A stretch of 64,000 nucleotides of DNA from positions 2,822,001 through 2,886,000 of the forward strand of contig NC_007498.2 of assembly GCF_000012885.1 (NCBI RefSeq). The letters run 5' to 3'. The notes beneath the pieces were generated by a model. The model was not told the origin of the DNA. It searched no databases and saw only the letters and a program-made list of their open reading frames with translations. The position numbers and the translations under genes are program-made. This DNA is from Syntrophotalea carbinolica DSM 2380. Its GTDB lineage: Bacteria > Desulfobacterota > Desulfuromonadia > Desulfuromonadales > Syntrophotaleaceae. Below, in pieces: positions 1 through 9,133 of this stretch. The stretch's first letter is position 1. Each line of letters opens with the position of its first letter.

Positions 1-1197
1 GCCGAGTTTATTCAGCGGAGTGACTTCATATTCGAGACTGGCCGAATAAAGTTGGAAATCCCCATCAGATTTTACACCGTCGTCATCAACCGCCTCATAA
101 TCGTCATTCTCCGCCATCACCCCAAGGGTCACGTGGCCGTAATTCTTCAGATCATACGCCAATTGCAGGTTGGCGCCGGAGATTTCGGTTTCGGAATCAA
201 GCTGTGATTTGATCTCATCGTAGTCCGAGTTCTTGTACTGGGTTTCCTCCACGTCCAGCGTGTTGAAATAAGCCCATCCTTTGACACTCAACGGCCCGGC
301 AAAATCGTGACTGGCAGCCAGCTGCACATTGAATTCCTCGTCCTCCTGCCGCTCGTATTTTATTTTTTTGGCAAAAGGATCATATCCCGATTTCTTTTTA
401 TCGCCTTCAAGGGCGATCGGCGGCTTACCCCTCTTGCCATTCAAATAGCTGAAGGTCAAACCAAGCAAAGTGGCATCCGTCGGCTGATAGCCGAGGTTTA
501 CAAACAAGTTGTCCCGCTCGCGGTCGCTGTTTTCCCGGTCGCCTCCGTCTTCGTATTTTTCCTCACCATAATGGTTGGAAAGACGATAGGCATCGCGTTC
601 GTAAATACTGCCGCTGATAAACAGGTCATATTTATCCGTGCCGTAAGCTCCGGTGGCACGCAGCAAAGTCGCATCGACTTCGGCCAACTCGGCACCAACA
701 GAACCGTGCACCCCCTTGGTGGCTTTTTTGGTCACGATGTTGATAACCCCGGCATTGCCGCCCGACCCATAGAGTTCGGAGCCGCCGCCTGTAGTGACGG
801 TAATCTCGGCGATATTTTCAACGGAAATCAACGCCGGATCGAACTGACCGTCGTAGGTACTGTTGAAGGGAGTACCATTGAGCAGCAACTTGACATGACG
901 GGTACGGAAGCCGCGGATATCGATACGCGGCGCACCATCGGCGGCAGTACGGACATGTACGCCGGGCAGCATGTCGATGGCCTCGTCGAGACTACGCACT
1001 CCGCGTTTCTCGATCTCTTCTGCCGTTACCTTGTGGGTCGTACCGACCGATTCGACTATCGACTCCTCACCGGCCACCACGACCTCGCCGAGGCGATAAA
1101 CGCCGTCGTCGGTTGTGGCCGCGTACGAACTTGCCGCGCCACCGACCATCATGGCCCCGATCAGGATCGTGACCAATTGCGCTTTCATTAGTTTCAT
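1..1197 (-). CDS. TonB-dependent outer-membrane receptor (N-terminal part, runs off the window)
   Basis: Reading the minus strand from ATG at 1197 gives an open frame that continues past base 1. It opens with a signal peptide (MKLMKAQLVTILIGAMMVGG, then ASSYAA), followed by a plug domain: LGEVVVAGEE, then a stretch ending IDIRGFRTRHVKLLLNG, and GGGSELYGSGGNAGVINIVT, the usual plug pattern. After it come alternating barrel strands such as GSVGAELAEVDATLLRATGAYG. Such receptors take up iron chelates, corrinoids or other scarce ligands using TonB energy; the ligand cannot be told here. GGAGGG about 8 bases upstream supports this start; a second ATG at 1188 is possible. About 400 residues are visible and the rest of the barrel lies outside. 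A weak Fur-like site lies upstream. Confidence 0.93.
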   Translation of the reverse strand, partial: MKLMKAQLVTILIGAMMVGGAASSYAATTDDGVYRLGEVVVAGEESIVESVGTTHKVTAEEIEKRGVRSLDEAIDMLPGVHVRTAADGAPRIDIRGFRTRHVKLLLNGTPFNSTYDGQFDPALISVENIAEITVTTGGGSELYGSGGNAGVINIVTKKATKGVHGSVGAELAEVDATLLRATGAYGTDKYDLFISGSIYERDAYRLSNHYGEEKYEDGGDRENSDRERDNLFVNLGYQPTDATLLGLTFSYLNGKRGKPPIALEGDKKKSGYDPFAKKIKYERQEDEEFNVQLAASHDFAGPLSVKGWAYFNTLDVEETQYKNSDYDEIKSQLDSETEISGANLQLAYDLKNYGHVTLGVMAENDDYEAVDDDGVKSDGDFQLYSASLEYEVTPLNKLG

Positions 1198-1520
1198 TTC
1201 CGAGTCCCTCCATCTCAAACAAGAATTAACTACAACCAACAAAGCCGCCGAAAAAATTGCGGCTAACCCCTTTGAAAATAGCATTTTTATCATTTAATCG
1301 TTATCATCGCCGCAATATAGCGAAGCTGTTGCAGCGTTGTCAACTCGTTTACCCAACGCATCATGATAAATTGCCCATTGTCTTGACTTTATTACAACCT
1401 GTTTGACAAAAATCCCCAAATCTACTTTTAACTTTTGAAAGCAGGGAACGGGTGGCCTATAATAAGGCCCGCAGCGTCAGCCCGTTACACTTCAGCACTC
1501 CACCACGCAAGGAACGCATT
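1198..1520. other. Divergent intergenic region
   Basis: This 323-bp gap separates the divergent TonB receptor and the PTA-like gene and must hold both promoters. It is AT-rich. Apart from a weak Fur-like stretch I see no clear hairpin, repeat or open frame. Confidence 0.6.
1287..1308 (-). promoter_or_regulatory. Possible weak Fur-like box upstream of the TonB receptor
   Basis: The minus strand reads GATAACGATTAAATGATAAA, resembling GATAAT-type hexamers of a Fur site, about 90-110 bases before the receptor start. Only the left half fits the consensus well. The call rests mainly on context, since TonB receptors are often Fur-controlled. Confidence 0.22.
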
Positions 1521-2615
1521 GTGACCAAAAGGATTTTTGTTGCCGCGACCGGGCAGGAATGCGGTAAAACCACCACCAGCATCTCCCTGCTGCATATGGC
1601 ACGCAAAAAATATCAACGCGTCGGCTTCATCAAACCGTTGGGCCCCAAGCCAACCCTTCACAAGGGCCGCTGGGTCGACCTGGATGCGGCGCTTATCGCC
1701 GAAATTTTCGATCTCGAAGACGATCTCGATCTGATGTCGCCGGTGGTGTTGCAACCCGAATCGACCCGCCAGTTGCTGGACGGCAAAATATCCGCCGAAG
1801 CACTGAGGAGCAAAATCGTTGCGGCGGCGGAAGAGCTTTCCAGACGCTGCGATTTTCTGGTCATCGAGGGCGCCGGGCATGTCGGTGTCGGCTCTGTTGC
1901 AGGGCTCAGCAATCCGGATATGGCGTATTTACTCGACGCCCCCATGCTGATGGTCACCGATGCCGGTATCGGCAGAGTCATCGACAACGTGCACCTGAAC
2001 CATGCTTTGTGCCAGCAGAAACAGGCGGATCTGCGCCTGGTTCTGGTCAACAAGTTATTACCCTCCAAACGGGAAAATACCCTAAAATATCTGAATATCG
2101 CCTTCGACGGCATGCCGTTCGACATCATGGGGGGATTCAATTATTCGCCGATCCTCGCCGACCCGACCGTCAAGCACGTCGCCAGCTTGCTGAATGTCTT
2201 ACTCAAAGGCGACCTGGACGCCCAGCAGCACATCATCCACCATGTCCATCTCGGTGCGGCCTCGACGCAGCGCGTTGCCGATCTACTGGAAGAATCGACC
2301 CTTATCATCGTCACCAGCACCCGCAACGAATTGCTGGTAACCCTCGCATCCCTGTACAACATTCCGGAATACCACTCCAAAATCGCCGGACTGGTTATCC
2401 CCGGACTGTATCCCATATCCAAAGTCACCCAGCAGATTCTCGACCGCAGCAACATCCCTTACATGCGCGCGGAAGACCTCAGCAGCGCCGAGGTCTTCTC
2501 CGCCATTGCCAACGACACCACCAAAATTCACCCCGAGGACAGGGAAAAAATCAGTCTGTTGCAAAAGCTCGCCGAAACGGCTATCGACTTCGACGCCATC
2601 GACAGCTTATTCTGA
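1521..2615 (+). CDS. Phosphotransacetylase N-terminal-like protein (P-loop plus DRTGG domain), no transacetylase domain
   Basis: The product has 364 residues from GTG 1521, chosen because AAGGA lies about 7 bases upstream; an in-frame upstream start exists but has no such site. Residues 1-200 form a BioD/CobB-like P-loop fold: IFVAATGQECGKTTTS is a Walker A-like loop and VIEGAGH a conserved turn. The later part (HHVHLGAAS onward) fits a DRTGG domain. This is the architecture of the regulatory N-terminus of long phosphotransacetylases, but the catalytic PTA_PTB domain is absent and the frame ends naturally. A role in acetyl-CoA/acetyl-phosphate control is plausible but not shown. The acetate-kinase-family gene is 34 kb away. 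Confidence 0.78.
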   Translation: MTKRIFVAATGQECGKTTTSISLLHMARKKYQRVGFIKPLGPKPTLHKGRWVDLDAALIAEIFDLEDDLDLMSPVVLQPESTRQLLDGKISAEALRSKIVAAAEELSRRCDFLVIEGAGHVGVGSVAGLSNPDMAYLLDAPMLMVTDAGIGRVIDNVHLNHALCQQKQADLRLVLVNKLLPSKRENTLKYLNIAFDGMPFDIMGGFNYSPILADPTVKHVASLLNVLLKGDLDAQQHIIHHVHLGAASTQRVADLLEESTLIIVTSTRNELLVTLASLYNIPEYHSKIAGLVIPGLYPISKVTQQILDRSNIPYMRAEDLSSAEVFSAIANDTTKIHPEDREKISLLQKLAETAIDFDAIDSLF

Positions 2616-2670
2616 GAATTGTCGCCAAATCGAGCAACGCCTGTCATTCATTAGACGTTGGAGTAATTTT

Positions 2671-3564
2671 ATGTTTTTTGTGACAATGCGCCGTTTCATG
2701 GTTGGAATAACCCTGCTGATCCTGGCAAGCACACCGGCACTGGCCAACGACCAACTACAATCCACAACCAAAGGGCCCGCCGAGCCCGGTATCGTGCGTG
2801 CCTGCGTTATCGGCGGCATGACCATGACCGGCCTGTGGAACGAAATCGTGCAACGCTTCGAGGCCGAGCATCCTTACAAGGTGAAATTGGTCGCCACAGG
2901 GGCCCGGCCGAAGATATCCCCCGCTTTTCGCCGCGGCGAGGCCGATTTTCTGGTCATGCATTCCGGGGACATCACCACGGACCTGGTGGCAGACGGTTAC
3001 GGCATCAACATGCGCGCCTGCGCCCGCAACGACCTCGTATTGCTCGGGCCGGCTTCCGATCCGGCCGGCATCCGGGGGTTCAAGGACGGCGCCAAAGCGC
3101 TCCAGCGCATCGCCGAAACAAAAAGTACCTTTCTCGACGTGAACAGCAACGGCCCCCGGGAAATCGGTCACACCCTCTGGAAAAGGGCCGGCATCCGCCC
3201 AAAGGGCGACTGGTTCATCCAGGACGAAGCGCTCCGGTCTGACGATATTCCTTTATATGCCGACAAAAAAAACGCTTATTTCATCTTTGGCCGCATGCCT
3301 ATTACCCAAGACAAACACCCCAGTGGCAAGGTTGTGATCCTGGTTGACCAGGACCCTACCATGCGCCGGCCTTATGTGTTTATGGAGGCCAACCCTGCCC
3401 GATCGCCCCATGTCAATCAGGCGGGAGCAAAGGCCCTGGGCGATTTCATATTATCGGAGCGAATCCAGACCTTCATGGCCGGTTACGGCAAGGAGCAAAA
3501 CGGCGGGGTTCCGTTTTTCTACCCGGTCTGGCCTGTCGGTCCCGCCATGCACCCCGGCCAATGA
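2671..3564 (+). CDS. Extracytoplasmic substrate-binding protein, tungstate-binding TupA-like
   Basis: 297 residues from ATG 2671, with GGAG 8-12 bases upstream. An N-terminal signal peptide (MRRFMVGITLLILASTPALA) is followed by a PBP-like domain. DFLVMHSGDITTDLVADGYG then MRACARNDLVLLGPASDPAGI matches the pattern of TupA-type oxyanion binders (a dispensable-looking 'H..xxx...GYG.N' block, then 'ND.V..GP..DPAGI'). No permease or ATPase gene lies next to it, so transport would need partners elsewhere, or the protein acts as a sensor. It lies 55 bp after the PTA-like gene on the same strand and may be co-transcribed. Ligand assignment is family-based and uncertain. Confidence 0.72.
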   Translation: MFFVTMRRFMVGITLLILASTPALANDQLQSTTKGPAEPGIVRACVIGGMTMTGLWNEIVQRFEAEHPYKVKLVATGARPKISPAFRRGEADFLVMHSGDITTDLVADGYGINMRACARNDLVLLGPASDPAGIRGFKDGAKALQRIAETKSTFLDVNSNGPREIGHTLWKRAGIRPKGDWFIQDEALRSDDIPLYADKKNAYFIFGRMPITQDKHPSGKVVILVDQDPTMRRPYVFMEANPARSPHVNQAGAKALGDFILSERIQTFMAGYGKEQNGGVPFFYPVWPVGPAMHPGQ

Positions 3565-3573
3565 CAAACCATC

Positions 3574-3598
3574 ACCGGGCGGCGACGCGCCGCCCGGT
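3574..3598 (+). terminator. GC-rich hairpin after the binding-protein gene
   Basis: ACCGGGCGGCG pairs perfectly with CGCCGCCCGGT across a 3-base loop, 9 bp after the stop codon. There is no T-run after it, so this is a strong hairpin rather than a textbook intrinsic terminator. Confidence 0.5.
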
Positions 3599-3728
3599 AG
3601 TTCGATCCCAGCAGTCAAACACCTGTCAAGCCCCTATCTTCAACCACTTTCCGCTTTGATTTTCCCTGCTGAATTGTTATCTTTCTAGACCCGCACCAAC
3701 ACTCATAACTCCGGATCGCTAAAAAATT

Positions 3729-4487
3729 ATGAACCCCAGCGAACTACATAAGCTGCTTAGCGCTATCCGTTCCGGCCAAGTGTCGGTGGAAGAGGGTCTG
3801 TCGCGCCTGGCCACCTTGCCTTTCGAGGATGTCGGCGAAGCACTGATCGACCACCACCGGGGCCTGCGGCAGGGCGCTCCCGAGGTGATTTTCGGCCAGG
3901 GCAAAACGTCCGAGCAGATTCTGCGCATAGCCGAGGGCCTGCTGAACGGCAACAACAACGTACTTGTAACCCGCCTCGATGCCGACAAGGCCGCCCCACT
4001 TGTAGAACGCTGGCCGGAAGCCGCATACGACCCCCTGGGCCGCACCCTGACCATTGTCCGGCATGCTGTTGCGACAACCGGCCGCGGCCCGATCCTGGTG
4101 ATCTGCGCCGGCACGTCCGACCTGCCGGTAGCACGGGAAGCCTCCACGGCGGCACGCATGCTGGGCAACCGCGTTGAGGAACTGGCCGATGTCGGCGTCG
4201 CCGGCCTCCACCGTCTGCTGGCGCATCTCGATCAGCTGCGCCGTGCCTCGGTCATCATTGCAGTCGCCGGCATGGAAGGGGCGCTGCCCTCCGTCATCGG
4301 AGGCCTGGTGGCGGCCCCGGTCATCGCCGTGCCCACCTCTGTCGGCTACGGCGCGTCCCTGGGCGGCGTAGCGGCGCTGCTCGGCATGCTCAATTCCTGT
4401 GCCAGCGGCGTCACGGTGGTCAATATCGACAACGGCTTCGGCGCAGCCTGCGCCGCCGCCCGCATCAACCGACAGGAGCAGCCATGA
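3729..4487 (+). CDS. larB: LarB, pyridinium-3,5-biscarboxylic acid mononucleotide synthase
   Basis: LarB carboxylates nicotinic acid adenine dinucleotide in the first step of nickel-pincer nucleotide synthesis, the cofactor of lactate racemase and related 2-hydroxyacid racemases/epimerases. The 252-residue protein has the usual length: a helical N-terminus and a C-terminal PurE-like domain (from about residue 120: ILVICAGTSDLPVAREA, AVAGMEGALPSVIGGLV, PVIAVPTSVGYGASLGG). The stop overlaps the larC start by 4 bases (ATGA), so the two are translationally coupled. No good Shine-Dalgarno sequence is seen before this ATG. Confidence 0.95.
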   Translation: MNPSELHKLLSAIRSGQVSVEEGLSRLATLPFEDVGEALIDHHRGLRQGAPEVIFGQGKTSEQILRIAEGLLNGNNNVLVTRLDADKAAPLVERWPEAAYDPLGRTLTIVRHAVATTGRGPILVICAGTSDLPVAREASTAARMLGNRVEELADVGVAGLHRLLAHLDQLRRASVIIAVAGMEGALPSVIGGLVAAPVIAVPTSVGYGASLGGVAALLGMLNSCASGVTVVNIDNGFGAACAAARINRQEQP

Positions 4488-5668
4488 GCTTGTTGTTTCT
4501 GGATACCTTCGCAGGCATTTCCGGCGACATGTTTCTCGGCCTGCTGGTCGATCTGGGCGTTCCGCTACCCTCTATTCAAGAGGGATTGGACAGGCTGCCG
4601 GTGACGGGCTACCAACTGCACCAGCAGCGCACCGAGCGCCAGCACGTGGCCGCGTGCAAAATCATTGTTGAACACGAGGAACAACACCATCACCGCACCT
4701 GGCGAGACATCGACCGCATGCTGGCCGAAAGTTCCCTTAAACCAACCGTGGTCGATCTTGCCCGCCGTATCTTTCGCCGCATCGGCGAAGCTGAGGCGAA
4801 AATCCACGGCCGCGCCCTGGACGAAGTGCATTTCCATGAAGTCGGCGCCATCGACTCCATTGTCGATATCGTCGGCGCCGCCGTCGGCCTCGACTACCTG
4901 CATCCCGACCGGATCGTTTGCGCCCCCCTGCCCCTGACCCGCGGCACCGTGCACTGTGCGCACGGCAGTTTTCCGCTGCCGGCTCCGGCCACCCTGGAAA
5001 TCTTGCGTGGACTGCCCACCGTCGGCGATACAGCCGAAGTGGAACTGGTCACCCCGACCGGCGCGGCCATTGCCGCCGAAACCGCCGAGTTCGGCGACCT
5101 GCCCGCCATGACCCTGGAACGCGTCGGTTATGGCGCCGGTGACCGCCAGCTCAGCGACCGCCCCAATCTGCTGCGCGGCCTGTTGGGAACAGCCGACGAT
5201 CCCTGGGAAGGCGAAACGGACCGCATCACCATTCTGGAGTGCCACCTTGACGATGCCAATCCGGAGTGGCTCGGCGCACTGATGGAACATTTGCTCGAAG
5301 AAGGGGCACTGGACGTCGCCTTCGCCCCTTTGCAGATGAAGAAGAACCGGCCCGGTGTACACCTGACGGTACTGGCACCGCAGGATAAAACGGTTGCTCT
5401 CGCCCGCCGCATTCTGCGCGAGAGCACGGCCGGCGGCCTGCGCTACCAGGAAGCCACCCGGTTCAAACTGCGCCGCCAGATCGAGCGTCTGACCACGCCT
5501 CTAGGCGAGGTACACATCAAGCTTTTTTACGAGGGCGACAAACTGTTACGGCTGGCTCCCGAATTCGACAGCTGCCAGAAACTGGCACAAAGCAGCGGGC
5601 TGCCACTACCCGAGATCTACCGTCTGGCGGAACAGACCGCCTACGACTTTTTCCGCAAGAAAGGTTGA
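4484..5668 (+). CDS. larC: LarC, nickel insertion enzyme of the pincer cofactor
   Basis: LarC inserts nickel into pyridinium-3,5-bisthiocarboxylic acid mononucleotide. The 394-residue protein begins FLDTFAGISGDMFLGLL, has a His-rich stretch near residues 64-71 (EHEEQHHH) and the HFHEVGAIDSIVDIVG motif. Both halves are in one uninterrupted frame, unlike the programmed-frameshift LarC1/LarC2 of Lactobacillus. It is coupled to larB by an ATGA overlap and followed after 3 bases by pgpA. The third maturation gene, larE, lies 35 kb away; no larA-type racemase is in the window. Confidence 0.95.
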   Translation: MSLLFLDTFAGISGDMFLGLLVDLGVPLPSIQEGLDRLPVTGYQLHQQRTERQHVAACKIIVEHEEQHHHRTWRDIDRMLAESSLKPTVVDLARRIFRRIGEAEAKIHGRALDEVHFHEVGAIDSIVDIVGAAVGLDYLHPDRIVCAPLPLTRGTVHCAHGSFPLPAPATLEILRGLPTVGDTAEVELVTPTGAAIAAETAEFGDLPAMTLERVGYGAGDRQLSDRPNLLRGLLGTADDPWEGETDRITILECHLDDANPEWLGALMEHLLEEGALDVAFAPLQMKKNRPGVHLTVLAPQDKTVALARRILRESTAGGLRYQEATRFKLRRQIERLTTPLGEVHIKLFYEGDKLLRLAPEFDSCQKLAQSSGLPLPEIYRLAEQTAYDFFRKKG

Positions 5669-5671
5669 GCC

Positions 5672-6124
5672 ATGCGCCGATTCCTTCTGTTTTTATCCAG
5701 TAACGCCGGACTGGGCTATGCGCCCGTGGCCTCCGGCACCTTCGGCACGCTGGCCGGCATACTGGCATTCTACCTGTTGGCACCACTGCCCGCGGGGCTG
5801 TACCTTACCACATGGACGGCCCTGCTGTTTCTGTCGTTCTGGATCTGCGATGCGGCAGGCAACATCTACGGAGTGGCGGATGACGGGCGCATTGTCCTGG
5901 ACGAACTGGTCGGCTACCTCGTGACGGTCGCTCTGCTGCCCTTTACCTGGCAGAACGCCCTGCTCGGCTTCGCTTTTTTCCGGTTGTTCGACATCTTCAA
6001 ATTACCACCGGCACATCAGTTCGACCGCCACCTGAAAAACGGCATCGGCGTGGTGATGGACGATGTGGTGGCCGGCCTTTACGGCGCTGCAGCCCTACGG
6101 CTGACCCTTTACTGGCTGGGATAG
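5672..6124 (+). CDS. pgpA: Phosphatidylglycerophosphatase A
   Basis: Dephosphorylates phosphatidylglycerophosphate to phosphatidylglycerol at the inner membrane. The 150-residue hydrophobic protein shows the family pattern: GLGYAPVASGTFGTLAG near the start, DDGRIVLDELVGYL in the middle and FRLFDIFKLPP followed by GIGVVMDDVVAGLYG near the end, with acidic metal-binding residues between about three membrane segments. It follows larC by 3 bases, so it is in the same operon. pgpA next to cinA is a common proteobacterial arrangement. Confidence 0.95.
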   Translation: MRRFLLFLSSNAGLGYAPVASGTFGTLAGILAFYLLAPLPAGLYLTTWTALLFLSFWICDAAGNIYGVADDGRIVLDELVGYLVTVALLPFTWQNALLGFAFFRLFDIFKLPPAHQFDRHLKNGIGVVMDDVVAGLYGAAALRLTLYWLG

Positions 6125-6226
6125 ACGGTCACGGAGAAACTTAATTCGGGATAAATGGATCCATAGCATCCGATTGGCCCACGGATCCTTTGGTGGCGCA
6201 AGCCTCCCCCTGCAGGAGAAAAAAAC

Positions 6227-7465
6227 ATGAGTCTGAATATCGCGATACTGACCACCGGTGACGAGTTGGTCAACGGAGAGATGTCCGACACCAATACTGC
6301 CCGCATTGCCCAGCTGCTTGGATCCTGGGGTTATATTGTCAGGGAATCCCGCGCCATAGGCGACGACGAGGTCGAAATCGAAACCGCCCTGAAAGATATG
6401 TCAGGCCGGCGCGATGTCATCATCAGCACCGGCGGCCTCGGCCCCACAGACGATGACCTGACGGCCCGAATCGCCGCCCGGGCCTTCGGCCGCCGCCTGG
6501 TGCTCAACGAGGAAGCGCTGGCACAGATTCGCCGGTTTTTCGCCGAAAAGAACAAGGAGATGCATCCGCGTAACGAAAAGCAGGCGCTGTTGCCGCAAAA
6601 GACCGTGATTCTGCCCAATCGCCTCGGCACCGCCCCCGGTTTTCACCTGTGCCACGAACAGTGCGACATGTTTTTCCTACCCGGCGTACCCCGGGAAATG
6701 GTGGACATGCTTAAAGAACAGGTCCTGCCGCGCCTGCATGAGCGCAGCGGCGGCCAGGCCCCGCGGCAGGAGCGCATTCTTAAGGTTTTCGGTTTGTCGG
6801 AACCCAAAGTCGAAGAACATTTCAGCCAGGCCCCCCTGCCCGAGGGCGTGGAACTGGCTTTCGGCGTCGAGTTTCCCTTTGTTTACGTCAAGCTGCGCGC
6901 TTGCGGCGACCAGGCCGGAGCGCTGCTCGATCGGGCCGAAATGCACACCCGCAAAGTGCTGCAACCGTTTGTCTTCGCCGTTGGCCAGGAGACCCTGGCC
7001 GGCAATGTCGCCCGCATGCTGACCGATACCGGCCTGACCCTGGCTCTGGCTGAATCCTGCACCGGCGGCATGATCTCGCAGATGTTGACCGACATTCCCG
7101 GCGCGTCCCGGTTTCTGGAGCGAGGCGGAGTGACCTATTCCAACGCGGCCAAGCAGGATTGGCTGCAGGTCTCCGAGGATATCCTGAATCAGGAAGGTGC
7201 CGTCAGCAAAGCCTGCGCCCAGGCCATGGCACAGGGTATCCGCCAGGCCGCGGGCACCGATCTGGGACTGGCCATCACCGGCATCGCGGGTCCCGACGGC
7301 GGCACACCGGACAAACCGGTCGGCACGGTTTTCCTGGCGTTGAGCACGACCGGGGAAGAACGCGTCCAGGGTTACCGTTTCAGCGGTGATCGCGAGCAGA
7401 TCCGGCACATATCCGCCTGCATGGCCCTGGAATGGCTGCGCCGTTATCTGGGCAATCTCTACTGA
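6227..7465 (+). CDS. cinA: CinA, competence/damage-inducible protein with nicotinamide-nucleotide amidase domain
   Basis: 412 residues, full-length two-domain CinA. The N-terminal MoCF-like domain carries TTGDELVNGEMSDTN and STGGLGPTDDD (ADP-ribose pyrophosphatase activity in the family). The C-terminal PncC domain carries LALAESCTGGMISQMLTDIPG and ITGIAGPDGGTPDKPVGTVF and deamidates NMN, recycling pyridine nucleotide from DNA ligase. GGAG about 10 bases upstream supports the ATG. It lies upstream of recA, as in Gram-positive cinA-recA operons, which fits a DNA-repair/uptake association. Confidence 0.95.
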   Translation: MSLNIAILTTGDELVNGEMSDTNTARIAQLLGSWGYIVRESRAIGDDEVEIETALKDMSGRRDVIISTGGLGPTDDDLTARIAARAFGRRLVLNEEALAQIRRFFAEKNKEMHPRNEKQALLPQKTVILPNRLGTAPGFHLCHEQCDMFFLPGVPREMVDMLKEQVLPRLHERSGGQAPRQERILKVFGLSEPKVEEHFSQAPLPEGVELAFGVEFPFVYVKLRACGDQAGALLDRAEMHTRKVLQPFVFAVGQETLAGNVARMLTDTGLTLALAESCTGGMISQMLTDIPGASRFLERGGVTYSNAAKQDWLQVSEDILNQEGAVSKACAQAMAQGIRQAAGTDLGLAITGIAGPDGGTPDKPVGTVFLALSTTGEERVQGYRFSGDREQIRHISACMALEWLRRYLGNLY

Positions 7466-7482
7466 TCGATATTGGAGGATTC

Positions 7483-8061
7483 ATGAAAACGGTTCGCGCC
7501 TTTATCGCAGCCCCCCTTGACGGGCCCGTTTTCGAGAAAATAGTGCGACTGCAGCAGGAGTTGTCCGCCGCCCTGCCATCCGTACGCTGGGTGCGGCCGG
7601 AAACCATGCATCTCACCCTGGCGTTCCTGGGCGATATCTCCGAAGAATCGCTTGAAAAAATCGGCGGGTCTATGCTATCGATAGGAAGTGTTTTCGCACC
7701 CGTGACCGTAGATGTCGGCGGGCTTGGCGCCTTTCCGTCTCTGAAACGACCGAGGGTCGTATGGCTGGGGCTGCAAAACGCAAATACACTATGCGACCTG
7801 CAGATGACGATCACAGATATGTTGCGCCAGCTGCAGGTGTCCTGGGATGACAAACCCTTCAAACCCCACTTGACCCTTGGACGCTGCCGGCAACCCGTTC
7901 CGGCCATCGACCAGCGGCTGGCACCGTTTATGGAAAGACAGTGCGGCCATCTGCGGATTTCTCGTCTGGTACTGTACGAAAGCCAGCTAACGGCGCGCGG
8001 CGCCATACATCTGCCGCGCTACGAAACACCGCTGACCGGTCCATCCGGCGGCCGCCACTAA
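7483..8061 (+). CDS. thpR: RNA 2',3'-cyclic phosphodiesterase (2H family)
   Basis: 192 residues from ATG 7483, preceded by TTGGAGG. The two catalytic HxTx motifs of 2H phosphoesterases are seen as HLTL at H43 and HLTL at H129, with the FIAAPLD start typical of LigT/ThpR. Members hydrolyse 2',3'-cyclic phosphates on RNA ends and were first described as 2'-5' RNA ligases. It is 17 bp after cinA and 45 bp before recA, so it is probably co-transcribed with both. The cinA-thpR-recA order recurs in deltaproteobacteria. Confidence 0.93.
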   Translation: MKTVRAFIAAPLDGPVFEKIVRLQQELSAALPSVRWVRPETMHLTLAFLGDISEESLEKIGGSMLSIGSVFAPVTVDVGGLGAFPSLKRPRVVWLGLQNANTLCDLQMTITDMLRQLQVSWDDKPFKPHLTLGRCRQPVPAIDQRLAPFMERQCGHLRISRLVLYESQLTARGAIHLPRYETPLTGPSGGRH

Positions 8062-8106
8062 ACAATAGATATTACCAACACATTACCCCTGGAGGATATC
8101 CGGATC

Positions 8107-9132
8107 ATGACGACCGACAATCGTGAACGCGCCATCGACCTGGCCATGGGCCAGATCGAAAAACAGTTCGGCAAAGGCAGCATCATGCGTCTTGGCGAAG
8201 ACGCCATCGTGCCGGACGTCGCCACCATCCCGACCGGAGCCCTGAGCCTCGATATCGCCCTGGGTGTAGGTGGCGTACCGCGCGGCCGCATTATCGAAAT
8301 ATACGGGCCGGAATCGTCGGGCAAAACCACCCTCGCCCTGCACATCGTTGCCGAGGCGCAGAAAAAAGGCGGCATTGCCGCATTTGTCGATGCCGAGCAT
8401 GCCCTCGACATCCATTATGCGCGCAAACTCGGCGTGCGCACCGATGACCTGCTGGTATCCCAGCCCGACACCGGTGAGCAGGCCCTGGAAATCACCGAGG
8501 TGCTGGTACGCAGCGGCGCCATTGACGTCCTGGTCATCGACTCCGTAGCCGCCCTGGTACCGCGCGCCGAGATTGAAGGCGAAATGGGCGATGCCCATGT
8601 CGGCCTGCAGGCACGCCTCATGTCCCAGGCCCTGCGGAAACTGACCGGCACCATCAACAAATCGAACTGTTGCGTGATCTTTATCAACCAGATCCGTATG
8701 AAAATCGGCGTCATGTTCGGCAATCCTGAAACCACCACCGGTGGTAATGCCCTCAAATTTTACTCCTCGGTACGCATGGATATCCGCAAAATCGCCACCC
8801 TCAAGCAGGGCCAGGATGTTATCGGCAGCCGTACCCGGGTCAAGGTGGTCAAAAACAAAATCGCGCCGCCCTTCAAGGAAGCCGAATTCGACATCATGTA
8901 CGGTCAGGGCATCTCCCGGGAAGGGGACGTTCTTGATCTCGGTGCCGCCGCCGAAATTGTCGACAAAAGCGGAGCCTGGTATTCCTTTGACAGCGAACGC
9001 ATCGGCCAGGGTCGGGAAAACGCCAAGCAGTTCCTGCGCGAGCATCCCGAGACCTGCCAGACCATTGAGGATCGGCTGCTTGAACATTACGGTTTGAAAC
9101 AGCTCCCCGTAGCGGCTGAAGAGGCTGAATAA
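8107..9132 (+). CDS. recA: Recombinase RecA
   Basis: Strand-exchange recombinase and LexA co-protease. The 341-residue protein has Walker [11 protein letters not shown], the FVDAEHALD and [14 protein letters not shown] segments, the [21 protein letters not shown] loop 2 region and the usual short acidic tail (EEAE). GGAGG about 10 bases upstream fits the ATG. I see no LexA-type operator in the 45-bp gap, so any SOS control would act from a promoter further upstream or inside thpR/cinA. Confidence 0.98.
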   Translation: MTTDNRERAIDLAMGQIEKQFGKGSIMRLGEDAIVPDVATIPTGALSLDIALGVGGVPRGRIIEIYGPESSGKTTLALHIVAEAQKKGGIAAFVDAEHALDIHYARKLGVRTDDLLVSQPDTGEQALEITEVLVRSGAIDVLVIDSVAALVPRAEIEGEMGDAHVGLQARLMSQALRKLTGTINKSNCCVIFINQIRMKIGVMFGNPETTTGGNALKFYSSVRMDIRKIATLKQGQDVIGSRTRVKVVKNKIAPPFKEAEFDIMYGQGISREGDVLDLGAAAEIVDKSGAWYSFDSERIGQGRENAKQFLREHPETCQTIEDRLLEHYGLKQLPVAAEEAE

Positions 9133-9133
9133 C

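Noticed and set aside
307-1191. 294-residue plus-strand open frame
   Set aside because: It lies antisense to the TonB receptor; the minus strand has a signal peptide, ribosome site and plug motifs, the plus strand has none.
2141-2564. Minus-strand frames opposite the PTA-like gene
   Set aside because: Shadows of the plus-strand coding frame with no motifs.
8062-8106. LexA operator upstream of recA
   Set aside because: No LexA-type palindrome is visible in the short gap.
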